A DNA stretch of 64,000 bases. It comes from Methylomonas rosea (GTDB lineage Bacteria; Pseudomonadota; Gammaproteobacteria; Methylococcales; Methylomonadaceae). The notes under the pieces were generated by a model that made no database searches, was not told where the DNA came from, and was given only the letters and a program-made list of their open reading frames with translations. Positions within the stretch are counted from its first letter, which is position 1. Each line of letters opens with the position of its first letter. Positions 17,957 through 26,125 of this stretch are shown in pieces. Where the stretch lies: positions 1 to 64,000 of the forward strand of contig NZ_JANIBL010000013.1 of assembly GCF_024505055.1 (NCBI RefSeq), in the 5' to 3' direction. A program made the translations under genes and the position numbers.

Positions 17957-18981
17957 TGCAGTCTCCCATATTCGAATGCGGCAGCGACCATGGCCTGAAT
18001 ATTGGCCTCCGGTACCGCCAGAGGCATTATGCCGTTGCCAAACAGAAAATGGCCGTCGGTTTTGCCTATTTCGACAATACGCTGTACTTCGGCGCGGGTT
18101 TGCTCCGGACTCCAATGAATCATTTTGATATCGTCGATTACCCCGCAGGTCAGGCCGCGGGTATTGATCAGGCGTTTGGCTTCGGCAATGTCGGCGAGCG
18201 GGCTGATGTGGTGGGTTTTGATGTCAAGTTCATCGAAAACCAAATCGATCACATCGTTAAAGGGCGCCATGCCACAGTAATAAACGAGGCCTTCGCTACC
18301 GCCGGGCAGTAAGTCCCGCCGCATCCAGGGCATCACGATTTGCTCGATTTGTTTACGGCTGACGAAATACGGCGAGCCGAATGGTGTGGAGTAAATTAAT
18401 ACATTGGCGCCCCAGGTCCGCAACGCGGCGATTTCCTGTTGACAGAAATCCGAGCATTTGCGCAGCAGTTCGTCGCGGACATCGAATGGCCCGAGCAAAA
18501 ATAGCTCCATCCATTTATCCATGCCCATCAATATGGCCGGCAGAGTGGTCGAGGCGGTGGCGTACGCGCAAATAGGATGGGTGGCGCCGACTTCGCTTCG
18601 CAAAATCTTTAGGCAGTTGGCGACGGGTTGCCAGGCTGGATGTTGGGTAATGTCAGCGGGAATTTCGAGTTTGGCGATGTCGTCCAGGTTTTTGATGACG
18701 AAGTCGGCGACATTCGGTACGCCGTCGTCGGCAAACAGGATTTCCCGGCAACCCAGCAATTCCGCTTCCTTACCGACATAGTGCAGGCTCCAGATGTTGT
18801 CGTAGCCGTAGCGCCGCAGCATGCGCAGTTGGGCGTCGGCGACATATTCGCCCTTGCTGAAGTATTGCTTGGCAGGCATAGCTAATTCCCGGGCGCCGTG
18901 ATCGGGCAGATTGCAAAAAACCGGGATGCGCGGTGCGGGGCTGCCGGTCATCGCTGCGGTCAGAATTTCCAGGGGGGTCAT
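17953..18981 (-). CDS. UroD-type corrinoid methyltransferase (MtaA/MtbA/CmuA-like)
   Basis: 342 residues of the uroporphyrinogen decarboxylase fold, in the branch that moves methyl groups to or from corrinoid proteins rather than decarboxylating uroporphyrinogen: it sits directly behind a corrinoid protein and lacks the PVWxMRQAGRY N-terminus of HemE. Relatives bind Zn through an HxCG...C arrangement. Here the corresponding place reads YYCG with C236 and the His replaced by Tyr, while LTCGVID supplies the later Cys, so the metal site looks modified. The methyl donor or acceptor is unknown. The ATG overlaps the corrinoid protein stop by 4 nt. Confidence 0.82.
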   Translation of the reverse strand: MTPLEILTAAMTGSPAPRIPVFCNLPDHGARELAMPAKQYFSKGEYVADAQLRMLRRYGYDNIWSLHYVGKEAELLGCREILFADDGVPNVADFVIKNLDDIAKLEIPADITQHPAWQPVANCLKILRSEVGATHPICAYATASTTLPAILMGMDKWMELFLLGPFDVRDELLRKCSDFCQQEIAALRTWGANVLIYSTPFGSPYFVSRKQIEQIVMPWMRRDLLPGGSEGLVYYCGMAPFNDVIDLVFDELDIKTHHISPLADIAEAKRLINTRGLTCGVIDDIKMIHWSPEQTRAEVQRIVEIGKTDGHFLFGNGIMPLAVPEANIQAMVAAAFEYGRLQ

Positions 18982-19643
18982 GGCTTGACCTCGCGAATCA
19001 AATCGACGATGACTTTGGCGGCGGTGACGCCATCCGGCGCCCAGGCATCCGCGCCGACCTTGATATACAACTCCGGATCGAAACGGTAGGGAGCGCCGCC
19101 TACCGCCAGTTTGATTTGTTGTTCCAAGCCGCGCTCTTGTAATAGTGCGCGCACCCCCAAACTGCCTTTTTCGCTGGTGGCGGTGTGGACCATCATGGCG
19201 GATACCGCGATGACCTGAGCGTTCTCGGTCATCGCGGTATCGACGAATTTTTCGGCGCTGACGTTGGTACCCAGATCGACCACATCCACCATCAGCGATT
19301 TCAAACAGCCGCTGACAATCCGTTTGCCCAAGGAATGCAGGTCGCCGTATGCGGCGCCGATAACAACCCTGCCTATCATTTCCGGTGGTTTACTGAATTT
19401 TTCCAGCATTTTTTCGGTGACGTCGGCGGCTATTTGCGCGGTCATGAAATGCTGAGCCAGATTGGCGTCCGGATCCTTTTCGATCAAAGTCATCATCAAT
19501 TCAACGGCCGGGATGACTAATTTGAAGACGATATCTTCGGGGCTGAATCCGTCGCTCAAGGCCTGATTGACGACATCTAGGGCCGCCGGCTTATCGGTTT
19601 CGAATACCGCCTGGTTGTAGGATTGAATATAAGCGTCGAGCAT
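18978..19643 (-). CDS. B12-binding corrinoid protein (MtbC/MttC-like)
   Basis: A 221-residue methyl carrier. An N-terminal helical cap (~1-85, B12-binding-2 type) precedes a Rossmann-like cobalamin domain with the base-off/His-on motif DLHSLG (D101, H103 as lower cobalt ligand, G106). Later motifs are VSAMMVHT and VGGAPY, as in MtmC/MtbC/MttC and the cobalamin module of MetH. It would carry a methyl group on cobalt between a substrate-specific methyltransferase and the UroD-type enzyme. It starts within the stop of the RACo-like gene (TAATG, 1-nt overlap). No MttB/MtbB-type substrate methyltransferase is in the window. Confidence 0.9.
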   Translation of the reverse strand: MLDAYIQSYNQAVFETDKPAALDVVNQALSDGFSPEDIVFKLVIPAVELMMTLIEKDPDANLAQHFMTAQIAADVTEKMLEKFSKPPEMIGRVVIGAAYGDLHSLGKRIVSGCLKSLMVDVVDLGTNVSAEKFVDTAMTENAQVIAVSAMMVHTATSEKGSLGVRALLQERGLEQQIKLAVGGAPYRFDPELYIKVGADAWAPDGVTAAKVIVDLIREVKP

Positions 19644-21280
19644 TACTGGAATTCCTCGATGGGCATGGGCTGCAAGCGTAAGTTGTCGATAAAGCGGTTT
19701 TCATACTCAAAAACCCCGCCCAGATTGATCGTGCGCGCCCGTTGGACAATTTCATTCAATAGATTTGGCCCGGCTGGATTCAACAGCAGCTGTTCGCAGC
19801 CGGCCAGACTGGCGTTGGCCAGCAGGCTGATCCGCTCGCTGGGCAGCGTCGGCAGTAAACCGACCCGGAATGCACTGTTTAGGTCCAAATGTTGACCAAA
19901 ACTTCCGCAAATCCATAACCTGTCTAACTCGTTTACTTTTAAACCTGCTAAGGCCAGCAATTGTGCCATGGCTGCGGCTGTCGATGCCTTGGCGCGCTGG
20001 AAAATATCGATGTCGCTCGCAAAAATGGCACTTTTTGGCACGTCGGCTTGCAATAAAAAGCCCTGTTCGGTTGGCGGTTCGGCGAAGCGTCCGGATGGTT
20101 TCAGGTGCTTTTTGTCCAGCAGCAACGCAATCGCGTCGATGAAACCGCTGGCACAATAGCCGCGCGCCTGGGCATCTCCTATCGTCTGTAAGCCGCTTGC
20201 CGACACTTTGCAAATCGCACCGGCTTCAGCGGTTAAACCGTTGCGCATGCCCACGCCTTCGAAAGCCGGGCCGCCCGGCACGGAACTGGCCCACAGGTTT
20301 GTGCCGTCCCACACCGCGATTTCGGTGTTGGTGCCGAAGTCGGCTAACAACATCGGTTGCGATTGTTCGGTAATGCCGGTGGCGAGCAGGTCGGCCAGCA
20401 AATCCGAACCGATAAAGCCGGCCAGCGGTTGGGCAATGTCGATGTCGGCATGCGGTGTACGCCATATCTGGCGCCAGGCATCGGCATCGGTCGGTAGGCA
20501 GACGATGGGGCTTTGCCAGTTCTCAGGTTGGTAGAGGCTGTCGCCGCTATTGCCGCAAATCAGCGTCAACATCGCGGTATTGCCGACGATCAACACTTTG
20601 CCCAGCGCTGCCAGTACCGGTGTTATTTCGCCCATATCGCGGCTGAGAATATCGCGTATGCCATCCATGATAGCCTCGCGAGCTTGCTGGCCTATCCGGC
20701 GGCAATCTTGAACGTCCAGGCGCTCGGCATTCAGCCGGGTCAGAACGTCCGCACCATGCGCGACTTGCGGATTGATGCTGTAGCGCGTGCCGATCCGGCG
20801 CCCGGATTGTCGGTTCCACACGGACAGGCGAATGTGCGTGGTGCCTAGGTCTACCGCCACGCCATAGAAATGCTCGGAAATGGCTGGATTGCCGCTGGCG
20901 TGATAAAGCTGGGTCGGGTCCAGACTTTTCCATGCGGAATGCGGTGCGGGGTGTTCCAGGTAAAGCGTGCAGTGGCTATGTGGTCGCAACTGGCAGGCCA
21001 GACGCATGCCGGCAGCCAGATCTTCCGGTAGCAGCTTTTGCCGTTCCGCCAGGGTCGGCGGGTTAAACTCGCCGCTGACGGTTTGAATCAGACAGGCGCC
21101 GCAGGTGCCCAAGCCGCCGCAGGCTGCACGCACGCGTAAATCGGTGGTATCGAGTGCTTGGCGTACCGAAAGGTGAGGTTTAAGCAGTACCCGGAGCGTC
21201 TGTTCGTCGCTGCTGACCGTCGCCAGCATATCGCTAGCCTGGGACGCTGTTTGTCCGGCATTGGGAGTGATGGTGGTCAT
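19643..21280 (-). CDS. RACo-like corrinoid reductive activator (2Fe-2S plus ASKHA, DUF4445)
   Basis: 545 residues. The N-terminal ~110 form a plant-type 2Fe-2S ferredoxin with C54, C60, C63 (ACGGLGTCGAC) and C96. The rest is an ASKHA-fold ATPase domain (AVDLGTTHIRLSVW as phosphate-binding loop, LLADFGTNTEIAVWDG and CGSFGQHLDLN later), the arrangement of RACo/RamA-type activators. Such proteins use ATP and low-potential electrons to return inactive Co(II) corrinoid to Co(I). It is the first gene of the six-gene operon, so corrinoid reactivation is made together with the carrier and methyltransferase. Confidence 0.88.
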   Translation of the reverse strand: MTTITPNAGQTASQASDMLATVSSDEQTLRVLLKPHLSVRQALDTTDLRVRAACGGLGTCGACLIQTVSGEFNPPTLAERQKLLPEDLAAGMRLACQLRPHSHCTLYLEHPAPHSAWKSLDPTQLYHASGNPAISEHFYGVAVDLGTTHIRLSVWNRQSGRRIGTRYSINPQVAHGADVLTRLNAERLDVQDCRRIGQQAREAIMDGIRDILSRDMGEITPVLAALGKVLIVGNTAMLTLICGNSGDSLYQPENWQSPIVCLPTDADAWRQIWRTPHADIDIAQPLAGFIGSDLLADLLATGITEQSQPMLLADFGTNTEIAVWDGTNLWASSVPGGPAFEGVGMRNGLTAEAGAICKVSASGLQTIGDAQARGYCASGFIDAIALLLDKKHLKPSGRFAEPPTEQGFLLQADVPKSAIFASDIDIFQRAKASTAAAMAQLLALAGLKVNELDRLWICGSFGQHLDLNSAFRVGLLPTLPSERISLLANASLAGCEQLLLNPAGPNLLNEIVQRARTINLGGVFEYENRFIDNLRLQPMPIEEFQ

Positions 21281-21665
21281 AGTCGATGGAAACCAGTATG
21301 AGTTATAGCGATTGCGCGTTTGATAAGGTCTGGCATGATCCGGGTGCTGCTCGTTTTATTGGCAAAATAGCGAGTTCTTTTCCCTTATCATTTTAGTGCG
21401 TATCGCTAGTTTCGCTGACTCAATCCTGCTGTGTAAGCGATTTGTCTTTCTCAGATCGGCTTTTACGGCATAAACTCCCCTATATGCGGCTAAGCTTTGC
21501 CGAAAAGGCGCTTTGGGCTAATGGCACGCTGTTCTTACTGGAATGTCATCGACAATCGGGTACACTTTGCTGGCGCTCCAAAAAGCTGGGTCGTGACCCG
21601 AACTCGCTTGCCTGAGACGCTTGCAGTCAATCCAGATCATGGTTTTAAAATCGAACGGAATTTAG
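21281..21665. other. Divergent intergenic region between the corrinoid operon and a REC-histidine kinase gene
   Basis: 385 bp separate the start of the RACo-like gene (minus strand) from the REC-HisKA gene (plus strand), so both promoters must lie here. I see no convincing sigma-70 pair, no riboswitch consensus and no protein with family resemblance. TGGCACG at 21521 resembles a -24 element but has no GC at -12. Confidence 0.4.
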
Positions 21666-22955
21666 ATGGAATCCGATAAACTCTCGACAGAGCGCCAAGC
21701 CACCATTCTGTTAGTCGATGACGAGTCCATCAACCTGTCGGTTTTCGGGCAGTTTCTCGCCCCGTATTATCAGGTTTTGGTGGCCACCAGCGGGCAGAGA
21801 GCCTTGCAATTGGCGGGCGGTACCCCGAAGCCGGATTTGATTCTGCTGGATGTGATGATGCCCGATATGGATGGCTATCAAGTCATCGGCCAGTTAAAAG
21901 CCGATCCCAAAACCGGCGACATTCCGGTGATATTCGTTACCGCCTTGACCTCCGATCTGGAGGAAGAGCGGGGTTTGTCACTCGGGGCGGTGGATTACCT
22001 TTACAAGCCGTGCCATTTGTCGATTCTATTGGCCAGAATCAAAACCCAGCTGGAGCTGAAGAATGCCCGCGATTGGCTGAAAGACCAAAATGCCTATCTG
22101 GAAACCGAAGTGCAACGCCGACATCAGGAGAATGAGTCTGTGCATTTGCAATTATTGCAATCGGAAAAATTGGCGGCGATAGGGCAGTTGGCGGCCGGCA
22201 TCGCTCATGAAATCAATAATCCCATCGGTTTTGTCAATTCCAATTTGAATACGCTGGATAGTTATTTGCGCGATGTTTTTTGCGTGTTGGATGCCAGCAA
22301 CGCGGCCTTGGACGAGAAACCCTTATCGGAGGAGACGCGGCAAAACTTGCGTGAGCTGAAACAAACCAAGCAGCTTGATTATTTACGTAATGATATTCCG
22401 GAATTGATCGCCGAATCGATGGAAGGCTTGACGCGGGTGCGCGACATTATTCAGGATTTGAAGGATTTTGCGCACGCCGACAAAAACGAATGGGAGTTGG
22501 GCGATTTGCATAAGGGTCTGGATTCCACGCTGAATATTATCGCCAACGAGCTGAAATACCATTGCACGGTACATAAACAGTACGGCGAGATTCCGCAGAT
22601 TTATTGTTTGTCTTCGCAATTGAATCAGGTGTTTATGAACTTGCTGATCAATGCCGCGCAAGCTATCGAAACCAAAGGCGACATTCAGATTAGTACCGGT
22701 CGCGCCGACCAGAATGTGTGGGTGGAAATCAGCGATAGCGGCAAAGGTATTGCTCCTGAGAACTTGCCGCGTTTGTTTGAGCCGTTCTTTACCACCAAGC
22801 CGGTCGGCAAGGGCACCGGCTTGGGGCTGTCGGTTTCGCAAAATATTGTGCGTAAGCATGGCGGTAGAATCGAAGTGACCAGCCAGCTTGGGCAGGGTAG
22901 CCGGTTTCGAGTCTGGCTGCCGATTCGGCCGCCGGAATTGGGGGCCACCGAATAG
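21666..22955 (+). CDS. REC-histidine kinase (hybrid response regulator/kinase)
   Basis: 429 residues, soluble. An N-terminal REC domain ([30 protein letters not shown] with the phosphoacceptor Asp, and a KPC motif) joins through a coiled coil (~140-170) to HisKA with AAGIAHEINNPIGFVNSN, then HATPase with NLLINAAQAIETKG, SGKGIAPENLPRLFEPFFTT and GTGLGLSVS. Kinases with N-terminal REC are controlled by phosphoryl input from another kinase. The gene is divergent from the corrinoid operon and followed 94 bp later by a single-domain REC protein that could receive its phosphoryl group. Confidence 0.88.
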   Translation: MESDKLSTERQATILLVDDESINLSVFGQFLAPYYQVLVATSGQRALQLAGGTPKPDLILLDVMMPDMDGYQVIGQLKADPKTGDIPVIFVTALTSDLEEERGLSLGAVDYLYKPCHLSILLARIKTQLELKNARDWLKDQNAYLETEVQRRHQENESVHLQLLQSEKLAAIGQLAAGIAHEINNPIGFVNSNLNTLDSYLRDVFCVLDASNAALDEKPLSEETRQNLRELKQTKQLDYLRNDIPELIAESMEGLTRVRDIIQDLKDFAHADKNEWELGDLHKGLDSTLNIIANELKYHCTVHKQYGEIPQIYCLSSQLNQVFMNLLINAAQAIETKGDIQISTGRADQNVWVEISDSGKGIAPENLPRLFEPFFTTKPVGKGTGLGLSVSQNIVRKHGGRIEVTSQLGQGSRFRVWLPIRPPELGATE

Positions 22956-23049
22956 TCTGGTGCGTATGGCGGATTTTTAAAACCGAACTTGCAGAAGGGG
23001 CTTTACATGCCAGACTATGTCATTAATAGACCACTATTATTGCAAAACC

Positions 23050-23589
23050 ATGAACCAGGCAGACATTAGAATACTGATCGTCGACGACGAGCCGAACGTG
23101 TTGAAAGCGCTGACGCGTTTGCTGAAACAATATGAGCCTGTTACCGCAATCAGCGGCGAGGAAGCCTTATTGTTAGCCGAGCAACATCGCTTCGATCTGG
23201 TGATTTCCGATTACCGGATGCCGGGGATTAACGGTATCGACTTTTTGATTTTATTCAAGCGCATGCAGCCGGATGCTGTGCGCATTGTCTTGACCGGTTT
23301 TGCCGATCTGGAAGGCGCGCAGCACGCCATCAATGAAGCGGAAGTGTTTCGCTTTATCAACAAGCCCTGGAGTAATCTGGAAATCGTCAACGTCGTCGAG
23401 AATGGTCTGGCGCACAAGCGCATGTTGTTGGAAAACCGGGCCCTGGCCGATCAGGTGCGCGCACAGCAGATACTCCTGAATGAAAAAGAAGCCATTATTA
23501 AGGCGCTGGAGGCCGAGGAGCCGGGTATCACGCAAGTCAATTGGGCGCAGGATGGTTCCATTATTCTCGACGACGAGGATTTGCAATAG
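23050..23589 (+). CDS. Stand-alone REC-domain response regulator
   Basis: 179 residues from ATG at 23050. A REC domain (RILIVDDEPNVLKAL; D54 in VISDYRMPG; conserved Lys in NKPW) occupies ~1-125. The NKPW form is the one seen in RpfG/HD-GYP-associated receivers, but no output domain follows: the last ~50 residues are a helix (LNEKEAIIKALEAEE) and an acidic tail. ATG at 23017 is a possible alternative start; neither has a good RBS. An overlapping 20-codon reading frame begins at 23006 with AGAAGGGG upstream and may couple translation. Probable partner of the REC-kinase just upstream. Confidence 0.82.
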   Translation: MNQADIRILIVDDEPNVLKALTRLLKQYEPVTAISGEEALLLAEQHRFDLVISDYRMPGINGIDFLILFKRMQPDAVRIVLTGFADLEGAQHAINEAEVFRFINKPWSNLEIVNVVENGLAHKRMLLENRALADQVRAQQILLNEKEAIIKALEAEEPGITQVNWAQDGSIILDDEDLQ

Positions 23590-23682
23590 TCAGAGGTATT
23601 CCACCGCTCCCTCCTTCGCGTTAACTGAAGATTCTGTCTAAGCAGAAGAGTTTTTATAACCGGTAGCCGTTTTAGAGTCGAG

Positions 23683-24459
23683 CTACAGCTGTTCGGTACG
23701 CTCGTCATTACTAAAGGCATTGAAAAATTGCTTCGCGGTTCGACCGTTTTTGGCGGCGTTCTGATGGGCAAAGTCCAACGCGGCCTTGTGCAAAGCCTCT
23801 CGGTTGCCGGGATAATCGACGAAATAACTGTCGACAATGTCCAAGTAAGTCTGGGTATGTTGTGGGTAAAACGCCAGCCGCAAACCGAAGCGGTCGGACA
23901 GCGAGATTTTTTCCTCTATGGTGTCGGAATAATGCACCTCGTTGTCAACCAGCAGGGTATCCAGATTGTCGCGCATATGTTCCGGCAGTAGGTGGCGGCG
24001 ATTGGACGTGGCGTAAAACAACACATTCTCCGGTGGTAATTCAATAGAGCCTTCCAACACGCTCTTCAGCGGCTTGTATAGGGCATCGCCGTTCTCGAAA
24101 GACAGGTCGTCGCAATAAATAATGAAACGCTGATTGTGTTCGCGGATGTCGTCGACGATTTCCGGCAGATACAACAAGTCTTGTTTATCAACTTCTATGA
24201 CTCTTAAGCCTTCGTGCAAATATTCGTTCAACAAGGCTTTCACCAGCGAGGACTTGCCGGTACCGCGTGCGCCCCATAACAAGGCATTATTCGCCGGCAG
24301 TCCGGCCAGAAAGCGCAGGGTGTTGTCTATCATTTGCTGCTTTTGCGGCTCTATGCCCAGCAGTTGATCCAGCCGGATCGGATCGATTTGCCGAACAGGA
24401 CGCAGAAACGCCTGGCGCTGGCGCCAAATTGCCGCATAGGTGTGGTTCCAATCTATCAT
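23683..24459 (-). CDS. DUF815-family AAA ATPase
   Basis: 258 residues. Walker A is GARGTGKSS (63-71) and Walker B IIYCDDLSFE, followed by VLFYATSNRRHLLPE (sensor 1 region) and SLSDRFGLRL; this order is typical of PF05673 (DUF815), soluble AAA+-like ATPases of unknown role found widely in proteobacteria. ATG at 24459 is chosen for the AAAGGA sequence 8 nt upstream and because the family starts with a short N-terminal helix. It is divergent from oxyR and has no operon partner. It is sometimes annotated as a predicted ATPase or DnaA-like loader, which the sequence does not establish. Confidence 0.85.
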   Translation of the reverse strand: MIDWNHTYAAIWRQRQAFLRPVRQIDPIRLDQLLGIEPQKQQMIDNTLRFLAGLPANNALLWGARGTGKSSLVKALLNEYLHEGLRVIEVDKQDLLYLPEIVDDIREHNQRFIIYCDDLSFENGDALYKPLKSVLEGSIELPPENVLFYATSNRRHLLPEHMRDNLDTLLVDNEVHYSDTIEEKISLSDRFGLRLAFYPQHTQTYLDIVDSYFVDYPGNREALHKAALDFAHQNAAKNGRTAKQFFNAFSNDERTEQL

Positions 24460-24745
24460 CTGTGATCCTTTGCTGGGCCGGTCGAAGTGCCGGTTTGTGT
24501 AAAGAAATGGATATTGTATAAATTTTAGACAATTTAACACCACTCTAAGCACAGCAACAACTTAGCGCGGCTTTTAACGGGTTGCCAACAGAGTTATCCA
24601 CAGATTTTGTGGGAAAGTCAGAGCTGTTGTGGAAATGTGACTAGCCACTACAGCCGGTATATGCCGCTTGCACGGGCAACTTCGCACTGCGAGAACTTTA
24701 TTATAGATCGCGGCTTTGGTGGCCGAAGCTCGTTTCTGCCGGATG

Positions 24746-24793
24746 ATAGACTTATAATCGATTGTTATCATTTAAACGATAGTTATTGGCTAT
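24746..24793. promoter_or_regulatory. Probable OxyR binding site and oxyR promoter
   Basis: Tetranucleotides spaced exactly by 7 nt read ATAG (24746), ATCG (24757), TCAT (24768), ATAG (24779), CTAT (24790). The last four match the OxyR pattern ATAG-N7-CTAT-N7-ATAG-N7-CTAT at 13 of 16 positions, with a perfect right half. A TATAAT hexamer at 24753-24758 lies inside the site, 49 nt before the oxyR ATG, so bound OxyR could block its own promoter as in E. coli. No good -35 is visible. Confidence 0.48.
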
Positions 24794-24806
24794 TTGCGGG
24801 GTGGCT

Positions 24807-25688
24807 ATGAATCTGCGGGATTTACATTATTTAATCGCCGTTGCCGACCTGCGCAGCTTTGTGCAGGCGGCCGACCGTTGCTGCATCAGCCAGCCGACCT
24901 TGAGTACCCAGATAAAAAAGTTGGAAGACGAATTGGGTATCCAGATTTTCGAGCGCACCAATAAAAAAGTGCTGCCTACCGAGCTGGGAGAGCAGGTCGT
25001 GGCGTCGGCAAGGCGTATCTTGAAGGAACAGGACAATATCAAGGAACTGGCCGCTACCGCCCAGGACCCGCTGGCCGGCAACCTGCGTTTCGGTGCCTTT
25101 CCCACCCTGGCTACCTATTTGTTTCCGCCACTGGTACCCTTAATCAAGAGGGATTTACCGCGCATCCGGCTGATTTTGGTGGAGGAAAAAACCGAACAAC
25201 TGTTACAGCAACTCCGCAGCGGGCAAATGGATTGCGCCTTGCTGGCTCTGCCGATTTACGAGGATTTTCTGGAAAGCCAGGCCTTGTTCGACGATGAGTT
25301 TTTGCTGGCGGTGGCTGACGGTCATCCGTTGGCGGCCAAGCCGCAAGTCGAGCAAGACGATCTAAACGGCGAACATTTATTGCTGCTTGATGAAGGCCAT
25401 TGCCTACGCGGTCATGCGCTGCAAATCTGCCAAACAGTCGGTGCCGACGAAGAACAAGACCTTCGCGCCACTAGCCTGGAAACCTTGCGGCAAATGGTTC
25501 ACGCCGGCACCGGCATCACCTTTATGCCGCGAATCGCAGTTCGCGAGGAACCGGGGATCTGTTATTTACCTTTCGCGGAGCCAGCGCCGAGCCGGACCAT
25601 AGGTATGGTTTGGCGCAAAACCAGTGCCAGAGGGGAGCTGATTCAGCGATTGAGTGGATTGGTGCGGAAGGCGGCTGAAGGCACATAG
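24807..25688 (+). CDS. oxyR: OxyR, LysR-type peroxide sensor
   Basis: 293 residues. An N-terminal winged helix-turn-helix (SFVQAADRCCISQPTLSTQI) and linker helix precede a LysR substrate domain. The redox pair is present: LLLLDEGHCLRGHALQIC contains C199 and C208 at exactly the E. coli OxyR positions, and the surrounding GHCLR is the family signature. Hydrogen peroxide forms the C199-C208 disulfide, which turns on catalase and peroxiredoxin genes. ATG at 24807 has GGGGTGG just upstream. None of its usual targets is adjacent; the divergent gene is a DUF815 ATPase. Confidence 0.93.
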   Translation: MNLRDLHYLIAVADLRSFVQAADRCCISQPTLSTQIKKLEDELGIQIFERTNKKVLPTELGEQVVASARRILKEQDNIKELAATAQDPLAGNLRFGAFPTLATYLFPPLVPLIKRDLPRIRLILVEEKTEQLLQQLRSGQMDCALLALPIYEDFLESQALFDDEFLLAVADGHPLAAKPQVEQDDLNGEHLLLLDEGHCLRGHALQICQTVGADEEQDLRATSLETLRQMVHAGTGITFMPRIAVREEPGICYLPFAEPAPSRTIGMVWRKTSARGELIQRLSGLVRKAAEGT

Positions 25689-26125
25689 GTTTTTGCTGCT
25701 GCCGTGAAGAATATGTTTTAGGCAGTTTATGCGTCGAGGTTCAAGTGACTGTTTCCACGAACAACCTCGTTAGTTTTTTGCCCGGCGAGTCTGGCTGTCC
25801 ACTGTTGATATTTGCTAGAAGGAATTTGCGCTTGGCCTAAAAAAGAAAGCCGGCCTGTATATCGTATGTCCGTTTAAAAACCGAGGAATTCGCTACGGCA
25901 TAGTGGCGCCCCACACCTCGTGAAATTGCAAATCGTCTAAAATTTGCATAGTCATTAATCCTTAGGACGTCATAAGTAACAGCCTGATGCGCAGAATGAC
26001 ATAAGGCTGAACATAAGGCCTGATAAAGATAGCAACTTATTGCCTCCAATGCCTTGAACCTTATCGCCTTAAGCAACCACGTTTCCCGATTTCAACGCCG
26101 GGCTTTTACCTTGGGAGTACCGATC
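25689..26125. other. Intergenic region without recognisable gene
   Basis: 437 bp between oxyR and the VPLPA-CTERM gene. A possible minus-strand reading frame at 25837-26076 resembles no family I know and has unlikely composition. No tRNA, riboswitch or strong terminator seen. The promoter of the downstream gene must lie here. Confidence 0.4.

Noticed and set aside
17953..18981. HemE uroporphyrinogen decarboxylase
   Set aside because: Lacks the HemE N-terminal signature and sits with a corrinoid protein and RACo-like activator.
21520..21537. Second sigma-54 promoter (TGGCACG)
   Set aside because: No GC or GA at the -12 position with correct spacing.
23630..23660. Terminator after the REC gene
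   Set aside because: Only a 5-bp stem (TTCTG/CAGAA) before a short T run; too weak to claim.
25837..26076. 79-residue minus-strand ORF
   Set aside because: No recognisable family, poor start context, overlaps the promoter region of the next gene.
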